NCBI RefSeq assembly: GCF_002870125.1
Contig: NZ_PNEO01000006.1
Location: 62,001 to 126,000, forward strand
Direction: 5' to 3'
DNA: 64,000 nt
DNA from: Burkholderia sp. WAC0059
GTDB lineage: Bacteria; Pseudomonadota; Gammaproteobacteria; Burkholderiales; Burkholderiaceae
How positions within the stretch are numbered: position 1 is the first letter of the stretch; every line of letters starts with the position of its first letter. Made by a program: the position numbers and the translations under genes. Below the pieces are notes generated by a model. It saw only the letters and a list, made by a program, of their open reading frames with translations, had not been told where the DNA came from and searched no databases. Below, piece after piece: positions 19,803 through 29,313 of the stretch.

Positions 19803-20696
19803 ATGTCGAGAAATGTCGGGGTCATCGGTCTCGGCGCAATGGGGCTGGGCGTCGCCCGCTCGCTGTTGCGCGCGGGCTTTCGCGTGCATGCCTGCGATCT
19901 GCGTCGCGACGTGCTCGATGCGTTCGCCGCCGAAGGCGGCGTGGCATGCGCGAGCCCGAAAGCGCTGGGCGCGCAGTGCGAGGTGCTGCTCACGCTCGTC
20001 GTCAACGCGGCGCAGACCGAGGCCGTGCTGTTCGGCGACGACGGCGCCGTGGCCGCGATGCCGCGCGGCGGCGTCGTGATCGCGAGCGCCACGGTGGCGC
20101 CGGCGTTCGCGCGCGAGCTGGGCCGGCGCGTCGAGGCCGCGGGCCTCCTGATGCTCGACGCGCCCGTTTCGGGCGGCGCCGCGCGCGCCGCCTCGGGCGA
20201 AATGACGATGATGACCTCGGGCCCCGCCGCGGCCTATGCCGCCTGCGAGGACGTGCTCGCGGCCATCTCGGGCAAGGTCTACCGGCTCGGCGCGGAGCAC
20301 GGCGTGGGCTCGAAGGTGAAGATCATCAACCAGTTGCTCGCGGGCGTGCACATCGCGGCCGCGGCGGAGGCGATGGCGCTCGGGCTGCGCGAGGGCGTCG
20401 ATCCCGGCGTGCTCTACGACGTCATCACGCACAGCGCGGGCAACTCGTGGATGTTCGAGAACCGCGTGCCGCACATTCTTGAGGGCGATTACACGCCGCT
20501 CTCGGCCGTCGACATCTTTGTCAAGGATCTCGGGCTCGTGCTCGATACCGCGCGCGCTTCGAAGTTTCCGCTGCCGCTCTCGGCGGCCGCGCACCAGATG
20601 TTCTCGATGGCCTCGTCGGCCGGTCACGGCGGCGAGGACGACTCGGCCGTGATCCGCATCTTCCCCGGCATCGACCTGCCGGCGACGAAGCGCTGA
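19803..20696 (+). CDS. NAD(P)-dependent beta-hydroxyacid dehydrogenase (HIBADH/LtnD-like)
   Basis: 6-phosphogluconate-dehydrogenase-superfamily enzyme of 297 residues that oxidises a 3-hydroxy acid. The Rossmann motif GLGAMGLGVARSLL opens the protein. The substrate loop is DAPVSGGAARAASG, and the catalytic Lys is in GVGSKVKIINQLLAG. GNSWMFENRVP resembles the L-threonate/3-hydroxyisobutyrate group. Start ATG 19803 follows CTGGAGAACAACGT. It lies 272 bases after the MFS gene and 125 before another dehydrogenase on the same strand. Exact substrate unknown. Confidence 0.88.
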   Translation: MSRNVGVIGLGAMGLGVARSLLRAGFRVHACDLRRDVLDAFAAEGGVACASPKALGAQCEVLLTLVVNAAQTEAVLFGDDGAVAAMPRGGVVIASATVAPAFARELGRRVEAAGLLMLDAPVSGGAARAASGEMTMMTSGPAAAYAACEDVLAAISGKVYRLGAEHGVGSKVKIINQLLAGVHIAAAAEAMALGLREGVDPGVLYDVITHSAGNSWMFENRVPHILEGDYTPLSAVDIFVKDLGLVLDTARASKFPLPLSAAAHQMFSMASSAGHGGEDDSAVIRIFPGIDLPATKR

Positions 20697-20821
20697 ACCC
20701 GGGGGCGGGGCACCGCTTGTGCCGGACCCGCCTTCCGGCCGATTCGAAATTCGAATCGCACGCCACGAATCGCACGCCGCCACACGAAAGACACCACACA
20801 GACCCAACAGGAGCCTCACGC

Positions 20822-21787
20822 ATGTCGATGACCGACACCGTCCATATCGCCGTTCTCGACGACTACCAGCACGTCGCCCACTCGCTCGCGGACTGGGCGA
20901 GCCTCGCGCCCCGGGCCAACCCGGTGTTCTTCCACGATCACGTGGCCGACCCCGACGCGCTCGCCGCCCGGCTCGAACCGTTCGACGTCGTCGTGCTGAT
21001 GCGCGAGCGGACCCGCTTCGACGCGGCGCTGCTCGCGCGTCTGCCGCGCTTGAAGCTGATCGTCACCGTGGGCATGTGGAACGCCGCCGTCGACCTGCCG
21101 GCGGCGAAGGCCCGCGGCATCGTCGTGTCGGGCACGCAGGGCGGCGATCCGGGCGCGACGGCGGCGCTGACCTGGGCGCTCATCCTCGGCGCGACGCGCA
21201 ACCTGCACGGCGAGTCCGCGTCCGTGCGCGCGGGCGGCTGGCAGACCGGCGTCGGCGTCGACGTGTACGGCAAGACGCTCGGCGTGCTCGGGCTCGGCCG
21301 CATCGGCGCCGACGTCGCGCGCATCGGCCTCGCGTTCGGCATGCGCGTGGTGGCATGGAGCCAGAATCTCAGTGCCGGACGCGCCGCCGAAGTCGGCGTG
21401 CGGCGCGTCGAGAAGGACGCGCTCTTTCGCGAGGCCGACGTGCTCACCGTTCATCTGAAGCTCGGCGAGCGCACGCGCGGCCTCGTCGGCGAGCGCGAGC
21501 TGGAGCTGATGAAGCCGACGGCGTACCTCGTCAACACGTCGCGCGGGCCCATCGTGTCCGAGCGCGCGTTGATCGGGGCGCTCGAGCGGCGCCGCATCGG
21601 CGGCGCGGCGCTCGACGTTTTCGACGTGGAGCCGCTGCCGCCGGGCCATCCGTTCCGCTTCCTGCCCAACGTGCTCGCGACGCCGCACATCGGCTACGTG
21701 ACCGAAAACACCTATCGCGAGGCGTATCCGCAGATCGTCGAATCGATCCGCGCCTGGCTCGACGGCTCGCCCGTGCGCGAGCTTTGA
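20822..21787 (+). CDS. D-2-hydroxyacid dehydrogenase family protein
   Basis: NAD-dependent D-isomer hydroxyacid dehydrogenase of 321 residues. The coenzyme fold is GVLGLGRIGADVARIG. The catalytic triad appears as Arg in LVNTSRGPIVSE, Glu in DVFDVEPLP and His in ATPHIGYVT. ATG 20822 has CAGGAG at 20809-20814; an upstream in-frame start at 20717 has none. It would interconvert a 2-keto acid and a D-2-hydroxy acid, probably on the pathway fed by the transporter at 18187. Confidence 0.9.
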   Translation: MSMTDTVHIAVLDDYQHVAHSLADWASLAPRANPVFFHDHVADPDALAARLEPFDVVVLMRERTRFDAALLARLPRLKLIVTVGMWNAAVDLPAAKARGIVVSGTQGGDPGATAALTWALILGATRNLHGESASVRAGGWQTGVGVDVYGKTLGVLGLGRIGADVARIGLAFGMRVVAWSQNLSAGRAAEVGVRRVEKDALFREADVLTVHLKLGERTRGLVGERELELMKPTAYLVNTSRGPIVSERALIGALERRRIGGAALDVFDVEPLPPGHPFRFLPNVLATPHIGYVTENTYREAYPQIVESIRAWLDGSPVREL

Positions 21788-21836
21788 GCGGACGACGCGC
21801 GCGGACCCCGGCGGTGCCGCGCGCGCCGCGTCCGGA
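21788..21836. terminator. hairpin between convergent genes
   Basis: The 49-base gap between the convergent dehydrogenase and hydroxylase genes folds as an imperfect GC-rich stem: CGGACGACGCGCGCGG with CCGCGCGCGCCGCGTCCG. There is no T tract on either side, so function as a bidirectional terminator is only plausible. Confidence 0.35.
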
Positions 21837-22529
21837 TCAGGTCAGCAGTTCGATGCCGCGCAGCCGCACGCCGAGGCGCACGAGCCCGATGATGGCCGAC
21901 GAGAGCAGGCGCAGATGCCAGGGCAGGCCGCGGCGCCGGATGTCGAGCAGGAGCACGATGCGCACCTCGTCGCTCTCGTTCCAGACCGCGTGCTCGTAGG
22001 TGTCGTCCCAGAGCATGAACTGGCCTTCGGCGAGCCGGTATTCGCGCCCGTCGACCTTGAGCACGGCGGCCGGCGCGCCGTCGGCGCGGCGCGGCATCGA
22101 GAGGACGAGGTAGCCGCGCAGGATGCCGCGGAACGGCCCGTGATGGGGCGGGATGTACTTGCCCGGCGTGAGGAACGAGAACGAGACCGAGAGAACGTCG
22201 GGGATCGCCCTGGCGAGCGCTTCGAGCGTGGGGCTGCGCGCGAGGTTGCGCGCGAAGCGGATGCCGTAGGCCTGCATGATGAACATGCGCCAGTCGCGAT
22301 CGTCGTTGGCCGAGATGGCGGCCTGCTCGCGCATGATGTCGTGAAAGCGCGGGATGCGGGGCAGGTCTTCGGCGACGGCGAGCGCCTCGTCGCGAATGCG
22401 CGGCCAGGCGCGGACGAAGCGTTCGGCTTCCGGAAACCAGACGTCGGCGTCGAGCACGGCCTCGCAGTCGATCCGCCGGTCGTACACGCGACGCAGGGCC
22501 CGCGCGGCCAGGTCGTAGGCAATGGACAT
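21837..22529 (-). CDS. aspartyl/asparaginyl beta-hydroxylase-domain protein (LpxO-like)
   Basis: Fe(II)/2-oxoglutarate hydroxylase of the Asp/Asn beta-hydroxylase fold, 230 residues. The first metal His is in IPPHHGPFRGILRGYLVL and the second in YEHAVWNESDEVRIVLLLD, with the Arg that binds 2-oxoglutarate nearby. A hydrophobic C-terminal segment (WHLRLLSSAIIGLVRLGV) may associate with membrane. LpxO hydroxylates lipid A acyl chains; other relatives act on small molecules or proteins. Start at 22529 has AAGGA upstream. Lipid A modification is plausible but unproven. Confidence 0.75.
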   Translation of the reverse strand: MSIAYDLAARALRRVYDRRIDCEAVLDADVWFPEAERFVRAWPRIRDEALAVAEDLPRIPRFHDIMREQAAISANDDRDWRMFIMQAYGIRFARNLARSPTLEALARAIPDVLSVSFSFLTPGKYIPPHHGPFRGILRGYLVLSMPRRADGAPAAVLKVDGREYRLAEGQFMLWDDTYEHAVWNESDEVRIVLLLDIRRRGLPWHLRLLSSAIIGLVRLGVRLRGIELLT

Positions 22530-22611
22530 GATTCCTTTGTCTTGTCGGTGAGGTCGGAGCGGCGGCGGTGCCCGCGGGTTGGGAGTCCGGTGCGATTGTT
22601 CCAGATGCGCT

Positions 22612-23556
22612 TTACGGTTTGCCTGCGCGCGCGGACAGCGACGGCGGCAGGGGCGCGGGCAGGGGTGCCGACGCGGTCGTGCCGCGCTGCCGCACGTGGC
22701 GCAGGAAGGCCCGGACGGCGGGCTCGCGCTCGTGGCGGCGAAAGGCGAGCGCCACGCCGGACGGAATGGCCCGGCCGGCGACGGCGCGATAGACGACGCC
22801 GGGCAGCGCGATGCAGTCGGCCAGCGTGCGCGGCACCACGGCCACGTTGCCGCCGAGCGCGACGCGCGCGAGCACGGCCGCGAGCGAGCCCGGACGCGGG
22901 CCGAGCTTCGGGGCGAAGCGTCCGCGCCGCGCGAGTTCCATCGTGCCGGCATCCTGCTCGGGCAGCACGAAGCAGGCGTCGCGCAGCAGCGCGGGCGCGA
23001 CGGCGTCGTGCGCGGCCAGCGGCGAATCGGCGGGCAGGGCGAGGACGAACGTGTCGTGATGGACCGTGACGGCCTCGACGTCCTCCGGATAGCGCACGGG
23101 CGGCCTCACGTAGGCCACGTCGATGGTCTCGTTGCGAAGCAGCGTGCCGACCTGATCCATGACGATCTCCTCCAGCTCGAACTCCACGCCCGGCTGCGCG
23201 GCCCGGAACTCGCGGATGGCGTCCTGCAGCACGCCGGCATAGACGGCCGAGAACACGTAGCCGACCGCGATGCGGCCCAGCTCGCCGCGCTCGGCGAACT
23301 GAGCCCGCTCGCCGGCGCGGGACAGGTGTTCGAGCGCGGCGAGCGCGTCGGCGAGGTAGGCCGTGCCGGCCGCCGTCAGCGCGACGGAGCGTTTGGTCCG
23401 ATGAAAGAGCCGCGCCCCGACGAGCCGCTCCATCTCCTGGATCAGCTTCGTCAGCGAGGGCGCGGCGATGCCGAGCGCCTCGGCCGCCCGCGAGAAGTGC
23501 AGATGCTGCGCGACGCTGACGAACGCACGGATGTGGCGAAGCTCGGGCTGCCGCAT
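22612..23556 (-). CDS. LysR-family transcriptional regulator
   Basis: Regulator of 314 residues. The helix-turn-helix is at residues 18-48 (FSRAAEALGIAAPSLTKLI). The effector-binding domain starts near residue 92 (GRIAVGYVFSAVY). The binding-domain sequence FELEEIVMDQVGTLLRNETIDVAYVRPP resembles the CatM/BenM-like group. The C-terminal 25 residues are a Pro/Ala-rich tail. It is divergent from the MFS pump at 23653 across 96 AT-rich bases, the standard arrangement for a LysR activator and its target. Confidence 0.92.
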   Translation of the reverse strand: MRQPELRHIRAFVSVAQHLHFSRAAEALGIAAPSLTKLIQEMERLVGARLFHRTKRSVALTAAGTAYLADALAALEHLSRAGERAQFAERGELGRIAVGYVFSAVYAGVLQDAIREFRAAQPGVEFELEEIVMDQVGTLLRNETIDVAYVRPPVRYPEDVEAVTVHHDTFVLALPADSPLAAHDAVAPALLRDACFVLPEQDAGTMELARRGRFAPKLGPRPGSLAAVLARVALGGNVAVVPRTLADCIALPGVVYRAVAGRAIPSGVALAFRRHEREPAVRAFLRHVRQRGTTASAPLPAPLPPSLSARAGKP

Positions 23557-23652
23557 GCTGTTTCCATTCGCGTTAATTATTCTGCGATTCTATATGAATG
23601 ACGGGAAATTCACGGCCGGCTAACATCGGGCGTCTTCATCGCTTGCCGACCG

Positions 23653-25353
23653 ATGCCCATGTCGAACGCTCCGGGCGAAGCCCGCGCCCTTTCCTCCAAT
23701 TCCTCCGCTGCTATCGCTGCTTCTGCTTCCGGCGCGCTGCCCGGCTGCGCGGCGCACGCCCGCTCGCCGCGCTTCGTGCTGCTGACCGCCTCGGCGGCCT
23801 GCGCGCTCGTCGTGCTCGACACGAACGTGGTCGCCGTCTCGCTGCCCGCCATCGCGCGCTCGTTCCATGCGAGCTTCGCGAGCGTCGAGTGGGTGGTCAG
23901 CGCCTACATGGTCGCGTTCGCGTCGAGCCTGCTCGCGGCGGGCGGGCTGGCCGACCGCGTCGGCCGCAAGCGCACGCTGCTGATCGGCCTCGCCGTGTTC
24001 GCGCTCGCCTCGCTCGGCTGCGGGCTCGCGCCGTCGATCGCGGCGCTGAATCTCGCGCGGGCCGTCAAGGGCTTCGGCGCGGCGCTGTTCCTGACCTCGG
24101 CGCTGGCCGTGATTGCCCACACGTTCCAGGCGGGACCGGAGCGCGTGAAGGCCTGGGCGTTCTGGGGCACGTGCATGGGGCTCGCCACGACGGCCGCGCC
24201 GCTCGTCGGCGGGGCGATCACGCAGTGGATCGGCTGGCGCGGCATCTTCCTGCTGAACCTGCCCGTGTGCGCCGTGCTGGCCGTCTGCGTGAGCATCGGC
24301 ATCGGCGACTCGCGCAACCCGCACGCGGGGCCGATCGACGTCGCCGGCAGCGTTTTGTTCGGCGGCGGGCTCGCGCTCGGCATCTGGGCGCTCATCGGCG
24401 CGCCGGCGGCCGGCTGGACGAGCGCGCCGACGCTGCTGCGCTTCGCCGGTTGCGCGCTGCTCGTGGCGGGCTTCGTCGCCGTCGAGCGGGTCAAGGCCCG
24501 ACTCGGGTCCCATCCGATGATCGACCTCGCGCTGTTCAGGCGGCCCCGCTTCGTCGCCGCCGTGCTGGCGATGTTCGGCTATGCCTCGTGCGCGCAGGTC
24601 ATGATGACCTTTCTGCCGCTCTATCTGCAGAACGCATTCGGCTTTACCGCGATCGCGGCGGGCCTCGGCATGCTGCCGTTCGCGATCGCGATGGTCGTCG
24701 GGCCTTACGTGGGCTCGATTTGTTCGGCGCGTCTGCCGGGCCATGCGGTGCTGACGCTCGGCCTCGCGCTCATCGGCGCGGGCAATCTGGCGACGGCGCT
24801 GGCGGCGGGCGAGGCGCGCTATGCCGTGGTCGCGCTCGGTCTCGTCGTGACGGGCATCGGCGCCGGCGTGCTCAACGGCGACACGCAGAAGGCCATCATG
24901 GCCTGCGTGCCCGCGCACCGGATGGGCATGGCCTCGGGCATCAGCACGACGACGCGGTTCACCGCCATCGTGACCTCGGTGGGCGTGCTGGGCGCGGTGC
25001 TCGCCGCGCAGACGCATGCCGGCCTGACCGCGGCCGCGGCGGCGGGCCGGTTGCCGGCGGCGCTGCTCGACGCGCGGTTTCTGTCGAGCGTGCTGGCCGG
25101 CGATACGGCGCGGGCGGTGTCGTCGATGGCCGCGTCGGCGCGGCCCGCGCTGGCCGCCGCCGCGCGGGCGAGCTTCGCGGCGGGCTTCTCCGCCGCGCTC
25201 GACGTGGCCGGCGGCTTCGCGCTCGCGGTCGCGCTGCTCGTCTGGACGCTTTCGCGTCTGGACGAGCGAGTGGAAACGGCGTGGGCGGGCGAATCGACGC
25301 CGGCAAGCCCGACGAACCCGGGCGATGCGAACGCGACTGCCGGGCGCCGATAA
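23653..25353 (+). CDS. MFS drug:H+ antiporter, DHA2 (EmrB/QacA) type
   Basis: Export pump of 566 residues with about 14 transmembrane helices. Motif A appears as GGLADRVGRKRTLL. The segment VVLDTNVVAVSLPAIARSF in helix 1 (LDTTIVNVALP-like) and the antiporter motif GLATTAAPLVGGAI support drug or metabolite efflux. The start may be ATG 23653 or 23659. The first 37 residues are a Ser/Ala-rich hydrophilic tail. There is no membrane-fusion partner gene nearby. Probably controlled by the divergent LysR regulator. Confidence 0.9.
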   Translation: MPMSNAPGEARALSSNSSAAIAASASGALPGCAAHARSPRFVLLTASAACALVVLDTNVVAVSLPAIARSFHASFASVEWVVSAYMVAFASSLLAAGGLADRVGRKRTLLIGLAVFALASLGCGLAPSIAALNLARAVKGFGAALFLTSALAVIAHTFQAGPERVKAWAFWGTCMGLATTAAPLVGGAITQWIGWRGIFLLNLPVCAVLAVCVSIGIGDSRNPHAGPIDVAGSVLFGGGLALGIWALIGAPAAGWTSAPTLLRFAGCALLVAGFVAVERVKARLGSHPMIDLALFRRPRFVAAVLAMFGYASCAQVMMTFLPLYLQNAFGFTAIAAGLGMLPFAIAMVVGPYVGSICSARLPGHAVLTLGLALIGAGNLATALAAGEARYAVVALGLVVTGIGAGVLNGDTQKAIMACVPAHRMGMASGISTTTRFTAIVTSVGVLGAVLAAQTHAGLTAAAAAGRLPAALLDARFLSSVLAGDTARAVSSMAASARPALAAAARASFAAGFSAALDVAGGFALAVALLVWTLSRLDERVETAWAGESTPASPTNPGDANATAGRR

Positions 25354-25779
25354 CGCGGACGTGCGCCATGCGCGTCCGGTCTCGATAGACGGCTGCAAAA
25401 AAAGAACGAGCCGGTTGGTGCGACGCATCGAGCGCGCCTGAAGCGCGTTCGCGCGCGCAAGCCAGTCGAAAAAAGCCGCAAACCCGTCGGGAAATACAGG
25501 CTTCCTGGCCGCCGGCCAACGCAGCCGGGCACGCCGCTGGCTCCGCCCGGAAAGTCCGCGATTGCCCGATGTTTTTCGTCGTTTCTCCTCATTTCGCATC
25601 GGCCCGGACAGGGGTGCCGACAGAGGCGCAGACAAGACAGATTCGGGTTTAGCCTGGCATTGCGCGCGCCCACGGGGCGTCGTTCAGCGACTAGGCTTGT
25701 ATCTGCAGTACTGCACCCACAGCACAAACAGGAATCGGCGAGGGCTGCCTCGCAACCCGATTCGAAAGGAGACAAAGGC
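25354..25779. other. 426-base gap between two MFS genes
   Basis: No supported gene. An A-rich run (25397-25403) and several imperfect hairpins follow the pump gene. A perfect 12-bp palindrome TGCAGTACTGCA at 25704-25715 lies 65 bases before the next start and may be an operator. The right end carries GAAAGGAG, the ribosome site of the next gene. Confidence 0.45.
25704..25715. promoter_or_regulatory. palindromic operator candidate TGCAGTACTGCA
   Basis: Perfect 12-bp inverted repeat in the leader of the MFS gene at 25780. No regulator gene sits beside it, so its protein partner is unknown. Confidence 0.3.
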
Positions 25780-27159
25780 ATGGATGGCATGGAGACTGAA
25801 ACGCGCGCAATGGCGCGCGTGACCGCGCGGCTTGTTCCGTTCCTGATTTTTTGCTACTTCATCGCGTACCTGGACCGCGTCAACGTCGGCTTCGCCGCGT
25901 TGCAGATGAACCATGCGCTCGGGCTCTCGGCCGGCGCGTTCGGCTTCGGCGCGGGAATCTTCTTCATCGCGTACTTCTTCTTCGAGGTGCCGTCGAACCT
26001 GCTGCTCGACAAATTCGGCGCGCGGCGCTGGATCGCGCGGATCATGTTCACGTGGGGCATCGTCGCCGGCGCGATGGCGTTCATTCCCGACCTCTCGCGC
26101 TACACGGGCATCTCGTCCGCGCACGTGTTCTACGGCCTGCGCATTCTGCTCGGCCTCGCCGAAGCGGGCTTCTTCCCCGGCATCATCTTCCTGCTGACGC
26201 TCTGGTTTCCGGCCGCCTATCGCGGGCGCGTGGTCGGCTACTTCATGGCGGCCATTCCGCTTTCGACCGTGATCGGCGGGCCCGTGTCCGGCGCGCTGCT
26301 CTCGCTCGACGGCCGCGCAGGGCTCGCCGGCTGGCAGTGGCTCTATCTGCTCGAAGCGGTACCGGCGCTGGTGCTCTCGGTAGTGGTGCCGTTCTATCTG
26401 ACCGACAAGCCCGCCGAGGCCGCGTGGCTCAAGCCCGACGAGCGCGAATGGCTCGTCGCGCGCCAGGCGCGCGAGCGCGCGCAGCGCGAGACCGCGCACG
26501 CGTTCAGCGTGCGCGAGGCGCTGACGAACCGGCGCGTGCTCGCCATCGCGCTCATCTATTTCGGCGCGAACGCCACGAACTACGGGCTCAGCTTCTTCCT
26601 GCCGCAGATCGTCAAGAGCTTCGGCCTTTCCAACCTGCAGACCGGCTTCGTCACGTCGCTGCCCTACATCGTCGGCGTGATCGGCATGGTGTACTGGGGC
26701 CGCCATTCGGACCGCAAGCTCGAACGCAAGCGTCACGTCGCGATCGCGCTGCTGATCGCGGCGGGCGGCATCGCCGTGTCGACGGCGCTGAGCAATCCCG
26801 TGCTCAAGATGCTTTCGCTCTCGATCGCGGGCTTCGGCATCTTCGGCTGCCTGCCCATCATCTGGACGCTGCCGGCCGCGTTCCTCTCGGGCGCGGCGGC
26901 GGCGGGCGGCATCGCGGCCGTCAATTCGCTCGGCAATCTGTCGGGCTTCTTCGGGCCGTACGTGGTGGGCTGGATCAAGGACAGCACGGGCAGCTTCGGC
27001 GCCGGGCTGCTGTGTCTCGCGGGCGCGGGCCTCGTCGGCGTGGCCGCGGTGCTGCTGTTGCATCACGACACCGCGCTCGAAAGCGGCACGGCCGGACCGT
27101 TCGCGCCACCGGCGAACGGAACCGGCGCGGGCGGCGGCCGCAAGGCGCTGGAGTCGTGA
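25780..27159 (+). CDS. MFS transporter, ACS (phthalate/tartrate-type) family
   Basis: Inner-membrane symporter of 459 residues with about 12 helices. Diagnostic segments are CYFIAYLDRVNVGFAALQM, FFEVPSNLLLDKFGARRW and GLAEAGFFPGIIFLLTLWFPA, all typical of carriers of small organic anions. ATG 25780 is preceded by GAAAGGAGACAAAGGC. The C-terminus is a Gly/Ala-rich hydrophilic tail. It stands alone: the next genes are on the opposite strand and unrelated. Confidence 0.92.
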   Translation: MDGMETETRAMARVTARLVPFLIFCYFIAYLDRVNVGFAALQMNHALGLSAGAFGFGAGIFFIAYFFFEVPSNLLLDKFGARRWIARIMFTWGIVAGAMAFIPDLSRYTGISSAHVFYGLRILLGLAEAGFFPGIIFLLTLWFPAAYRGRVVGYFMAAIPLSTVIGGPVSGALLSLDGRAGLAGWQWLYLLEAVPALVLSVVVPFYLTDKPAEAAWLKPDEREWLVARQARERAQRETAHAFSVREALTNRRVLAIALIYFGANATNYGLSFFLPQIVKSFGLSNLQTGFVTSLPYIVGVIGMVYWGRHSDRKLERKRHVAIALLIAAGGIAVSTALSNPVLKMLSLSIAGFGIFGCLPIIWTLPAAFLSGAAAAGGIAAVNSLGNLSGFFGPYVVGWIKDSTGSFGAGLLCLAGAGLVGVAAVLLLHHDTALESGTAGPFAPPANGTGAGGGRKALES

Positions 27160-27268
27160 GCGGCGCGTGACGGGGGCGGGCGTTGGCTTGTACCGCTTGC
27201 CGTGCCGTCACGCCGGAAGGGAGGGCGCTTCGGGCCGCGCGACTCGCGGCCCGAAGCGCCAGGGGCCG

Positions 27269-27463
27269 TCAGGCCTCGAGCCGCTTCAGTTCCTCGTGCG
27301 CGAGCCGCTCGATTTCGCTGAGCGTGAAGCTGTCGACGTTGAGGCTGGCCTCGAACCGGATCTGGACGTTGACGGATTCGCCGGCCGGATTTTCGAGCAC
27401 GGCGAAAACGGTATGCGGATGCGCGTTGCGGTCGACGGTGACGCCGGTCAGTTTGAGACTCAT
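27269..27463 (-). CDS. conserved small protein, function unknown
   Basis: A 64-residue protein beginning MSLKLTGVTVDRNAHPHTV. It mixes predicted beta strands with a C-terminal helix (SEIERLAHEELKRLEA). No signal peptide or membrane segment. A weak GGGGA lies upstream of the ATG. Base composition and third-position bias match neighbouring genes, which supports coding. Function not recognised. Confidence 0.6.
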   Translation of the reverse strand: MSLKLTGVTVDRNAHPHTVFAVLENPAGESVNVQIRFEASLNVDSFTLSEIERLAHEELKRLEA

Positions 27464-27543
27464 TCTGGATCCCCGGGAGTGGTGTCCCGATAGGGTACCG
27501 CAGCGCCGGCCGGTCTGCCCAGAGGCCGGGCTGCCCGGCTGTC

Positions 27544-27576
27544 GGCCGATTGCCGGCCAATTGCCGGCCGATTGCA
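27544..27576. repeat. three tandem 11-bp repeats
   Basis: GGCCGATTGCC (27544-27554), GGCCAATTGCC (27555-27565) and GGCCGATTGCA (27566-27576) follow each other directly, between the small protein gene and the chemoreceptor gene end. Confidence 0.75.
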
Positions 27577-27610
27577 GCCCGCGACGACCGGCGGCTACGT
27601 CATCGATCCG

Positions 27611-27644
27611 TCATCGACCGCTACGCTGTCATCGACCGCTACGC
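27611..27644. repeat. 18-bp direct repeat at chemoreceptor 3' end
   Basis: TCATCGACCGCTACGC occurs at 27611-27626 and 27629-27644, with a partial third copy after it. It overlaps the stop codon of the chemoreceptor gene on the minus strand. Confidence 0.6.
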
Positions 27645-29255
27645 CGTCATCGGCGCCGGCAGGCCGGGCCGGACGCGCTGCTGCCCGGCGGCCGACGGCG
27701 CGCGCTCGAGCCGGAACACGCCGACCCGCTCCACGAGCCGGCCGGCCTGGTCCTGCAGCGAATCGGCCGCGGCGGCGGCCTGCTCGACGAGCGCCGCGTT
27801 CTGCTGCGTGACCTCGTCCATCTGCCCGAGCGCCTGGTTGATCTGTCCGATGCCCGCGCTCTGCGCGTGGTTCGCGGCCGTGATGTCGCCCATGATCCCG
27901 GCCACGCGATGCACGCTCGCGACGATCTCGTCCATCGTCGTGCCCGCCTGCCGGACCAGCCGGCTGCCCGATTCGACCTGATCGACCGATTCGCCGATCA
28001 TCACCTTGATCTCCTTCGCGGCCGTCGCCGAGCGCTGCGCGAGGCTGCGCACTTCGGCGGCGACCACCGCGAAGCCCTTGCCCTGTTCGCCGGCCCGCGC
28101 TGCCTCGACGGCCGCGTTCAGCGCGAGGATGTTGGTCTGGAACGCGATGCCCTCGATCACGCCGACGATCTCGGCGATCCGGCCCGCCGACGCGTTGATC
28201 CCGCCCATCACGTCGACGACCTGCGCGATCACCGCGCCGCCGCGCGTCGCGACTTCGGAGGCCGACTGGGCCAGCCGGTTCCCCTGGGCCGCGTTCTCCG
28301 CGTTCTGCTTCACCGTGTTCGTCAGCTCCTGCATGGAGGCGACGGTTTCCTCCAGCGAGCCGGCCTGCTCCTCGGTGCGCGACGACAGGTCGAGGTTCCC
28401 GTTCGCGATTTCGCGCGATGCGGTCGCGATCGTATCGGCGCCGCTGCGTACCTCGCCGACGATCTGCTTCAGGCTGTCGTTCATGGCGCTCAGCGCGCGC
28501 AGCAGTTGTGCCGTTTCGTCGTGCCCGCGCGCGTCGATACGGGCGCCGAGGTCGCCCGCGGCCACGGTCTGCGCGAGACGCACCGCGTCGTTCAGCGGCC
28601 TCGTGATCGAGCGGGTGATGGACCACGCGCAGGCGAGCCCGATCAGCAGCGCGGCCCCGCCGAGCCCGAACATTGTCCGGCGGCCCGAGTCGATGCTCTC
28701 GCGGGCCTGTTCGCCGCCCGCCGCGACGAGCGCGTTCTGCCGCTCCACCATCGTGAGGATCGACTGCTGGAGCGCGTCGAGCGTTGCGAGCGTCTCGCCG
28801 TTCATCAGCGCCTCGGCCGCGTCGCGCTGGCCCTGCGCCAGCAGTTGCTGGACCTTCGTGAACGACTGGACGTAGGCCGAGCGCGTGGCGCGTATCTGCG
28901 CGAGCAGCGTCCGGTCGTCCGGCGTGTCGGCCAGCCGGTCGAGCGTGTCGAGATCGGCGGTGATCGCGCTCTTGTTGGCATCGACCGTCGCATCGATGCG
29001 GTCGATCGCGGCACGGTCGGTCGTGATGAACAGTTGCATCGTGAGCGCCGCGTTCGCGCGGGTCAGCGCGTCGACGTCCTGGGCTGCCGCCGCCTTCGCC
29101 CACTCGTGCTGCACGATCGCGTCGTTGATCCGGCCGATGTCGCCGAAACGGCCGAGCATCATCGCGATCAGCATGACCATCAGCGCGATGACCAGCCCGA
29201 AACCGGCCGCAAGACGCTTGCCGATCGTCCAGTTCGAAAAACTCATTTCGTTCAT
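27639..29255 (-). CDS. methyl-accepting chemotaxis protein
   Basis: Membrane chemoreceptor of 538 residues. The first transmembrane helix is residues about 13-34 ([21 protein letters not shown]). A periplasmic four-helix-bundle sensor follows to about 190. The second helix is near 195-213 ([17 protein letters not shown]), then HAMP ([22 protein letters not shown]). The signalling tip is [35 protein letters not shown], which contacts CheA/CheW. The C-terminus ends GLPAPMTA, without the NWETF tether for CheR/CheB. The start may also be ATG 29246. No other chemotaxis genes are near; ligand unknown. Confidence 0.93.
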   Translation of the reverse strand: MNEMSFSNWTIGKRLAAGFGLVIALMVMLIAMMLGRFGDIGRINDAIVQHEWAKAAAAQDVDALTRANAALTMQLFITTDRAAIDRIDATVDANKSAITADLDTLDRLADTPDDRTLLAQIRATRSAYVQSFTKVQQLLAQGQRDAAEALMNGETLATLDALQQSILTMVERQNALVAAGGEQARESIDSGRRTMFGLGGAALLIGLACAWSITRSITRPLNDAVRLAQTVAAGDLGARIDARGHDETAQLLRALSAMNDSLKQIVGEVRSGADTIATASREIANGNLDLSSRTEEQAGSLEETVASMQELTNTVKQNAENAAQGNRLAQSASEVATRGGAVIAQVVDVMGGINASAGRIAEIVGVIEGIAFQTNILALNAAVEAARAGEQGKGFAVVAAEVRSLAQRSATAAKEIKVMIGESVDQVESGSRLVRQAGTTMDEIVASVHRVAGIMGDITAANHAQSAGIGQINQALGQMDEVTQQNAALVEQAAAAADSLQDQAGRLVERVGVFRLERAPSAAGQQRVRPGLPAPMTA

Positions 29256-29313
29256 GCTTCGTGGTCCCCGAAACTACCGTACTGCCTGTTTTGTCTGCCT
29301 CCGGGCGGCCCCC

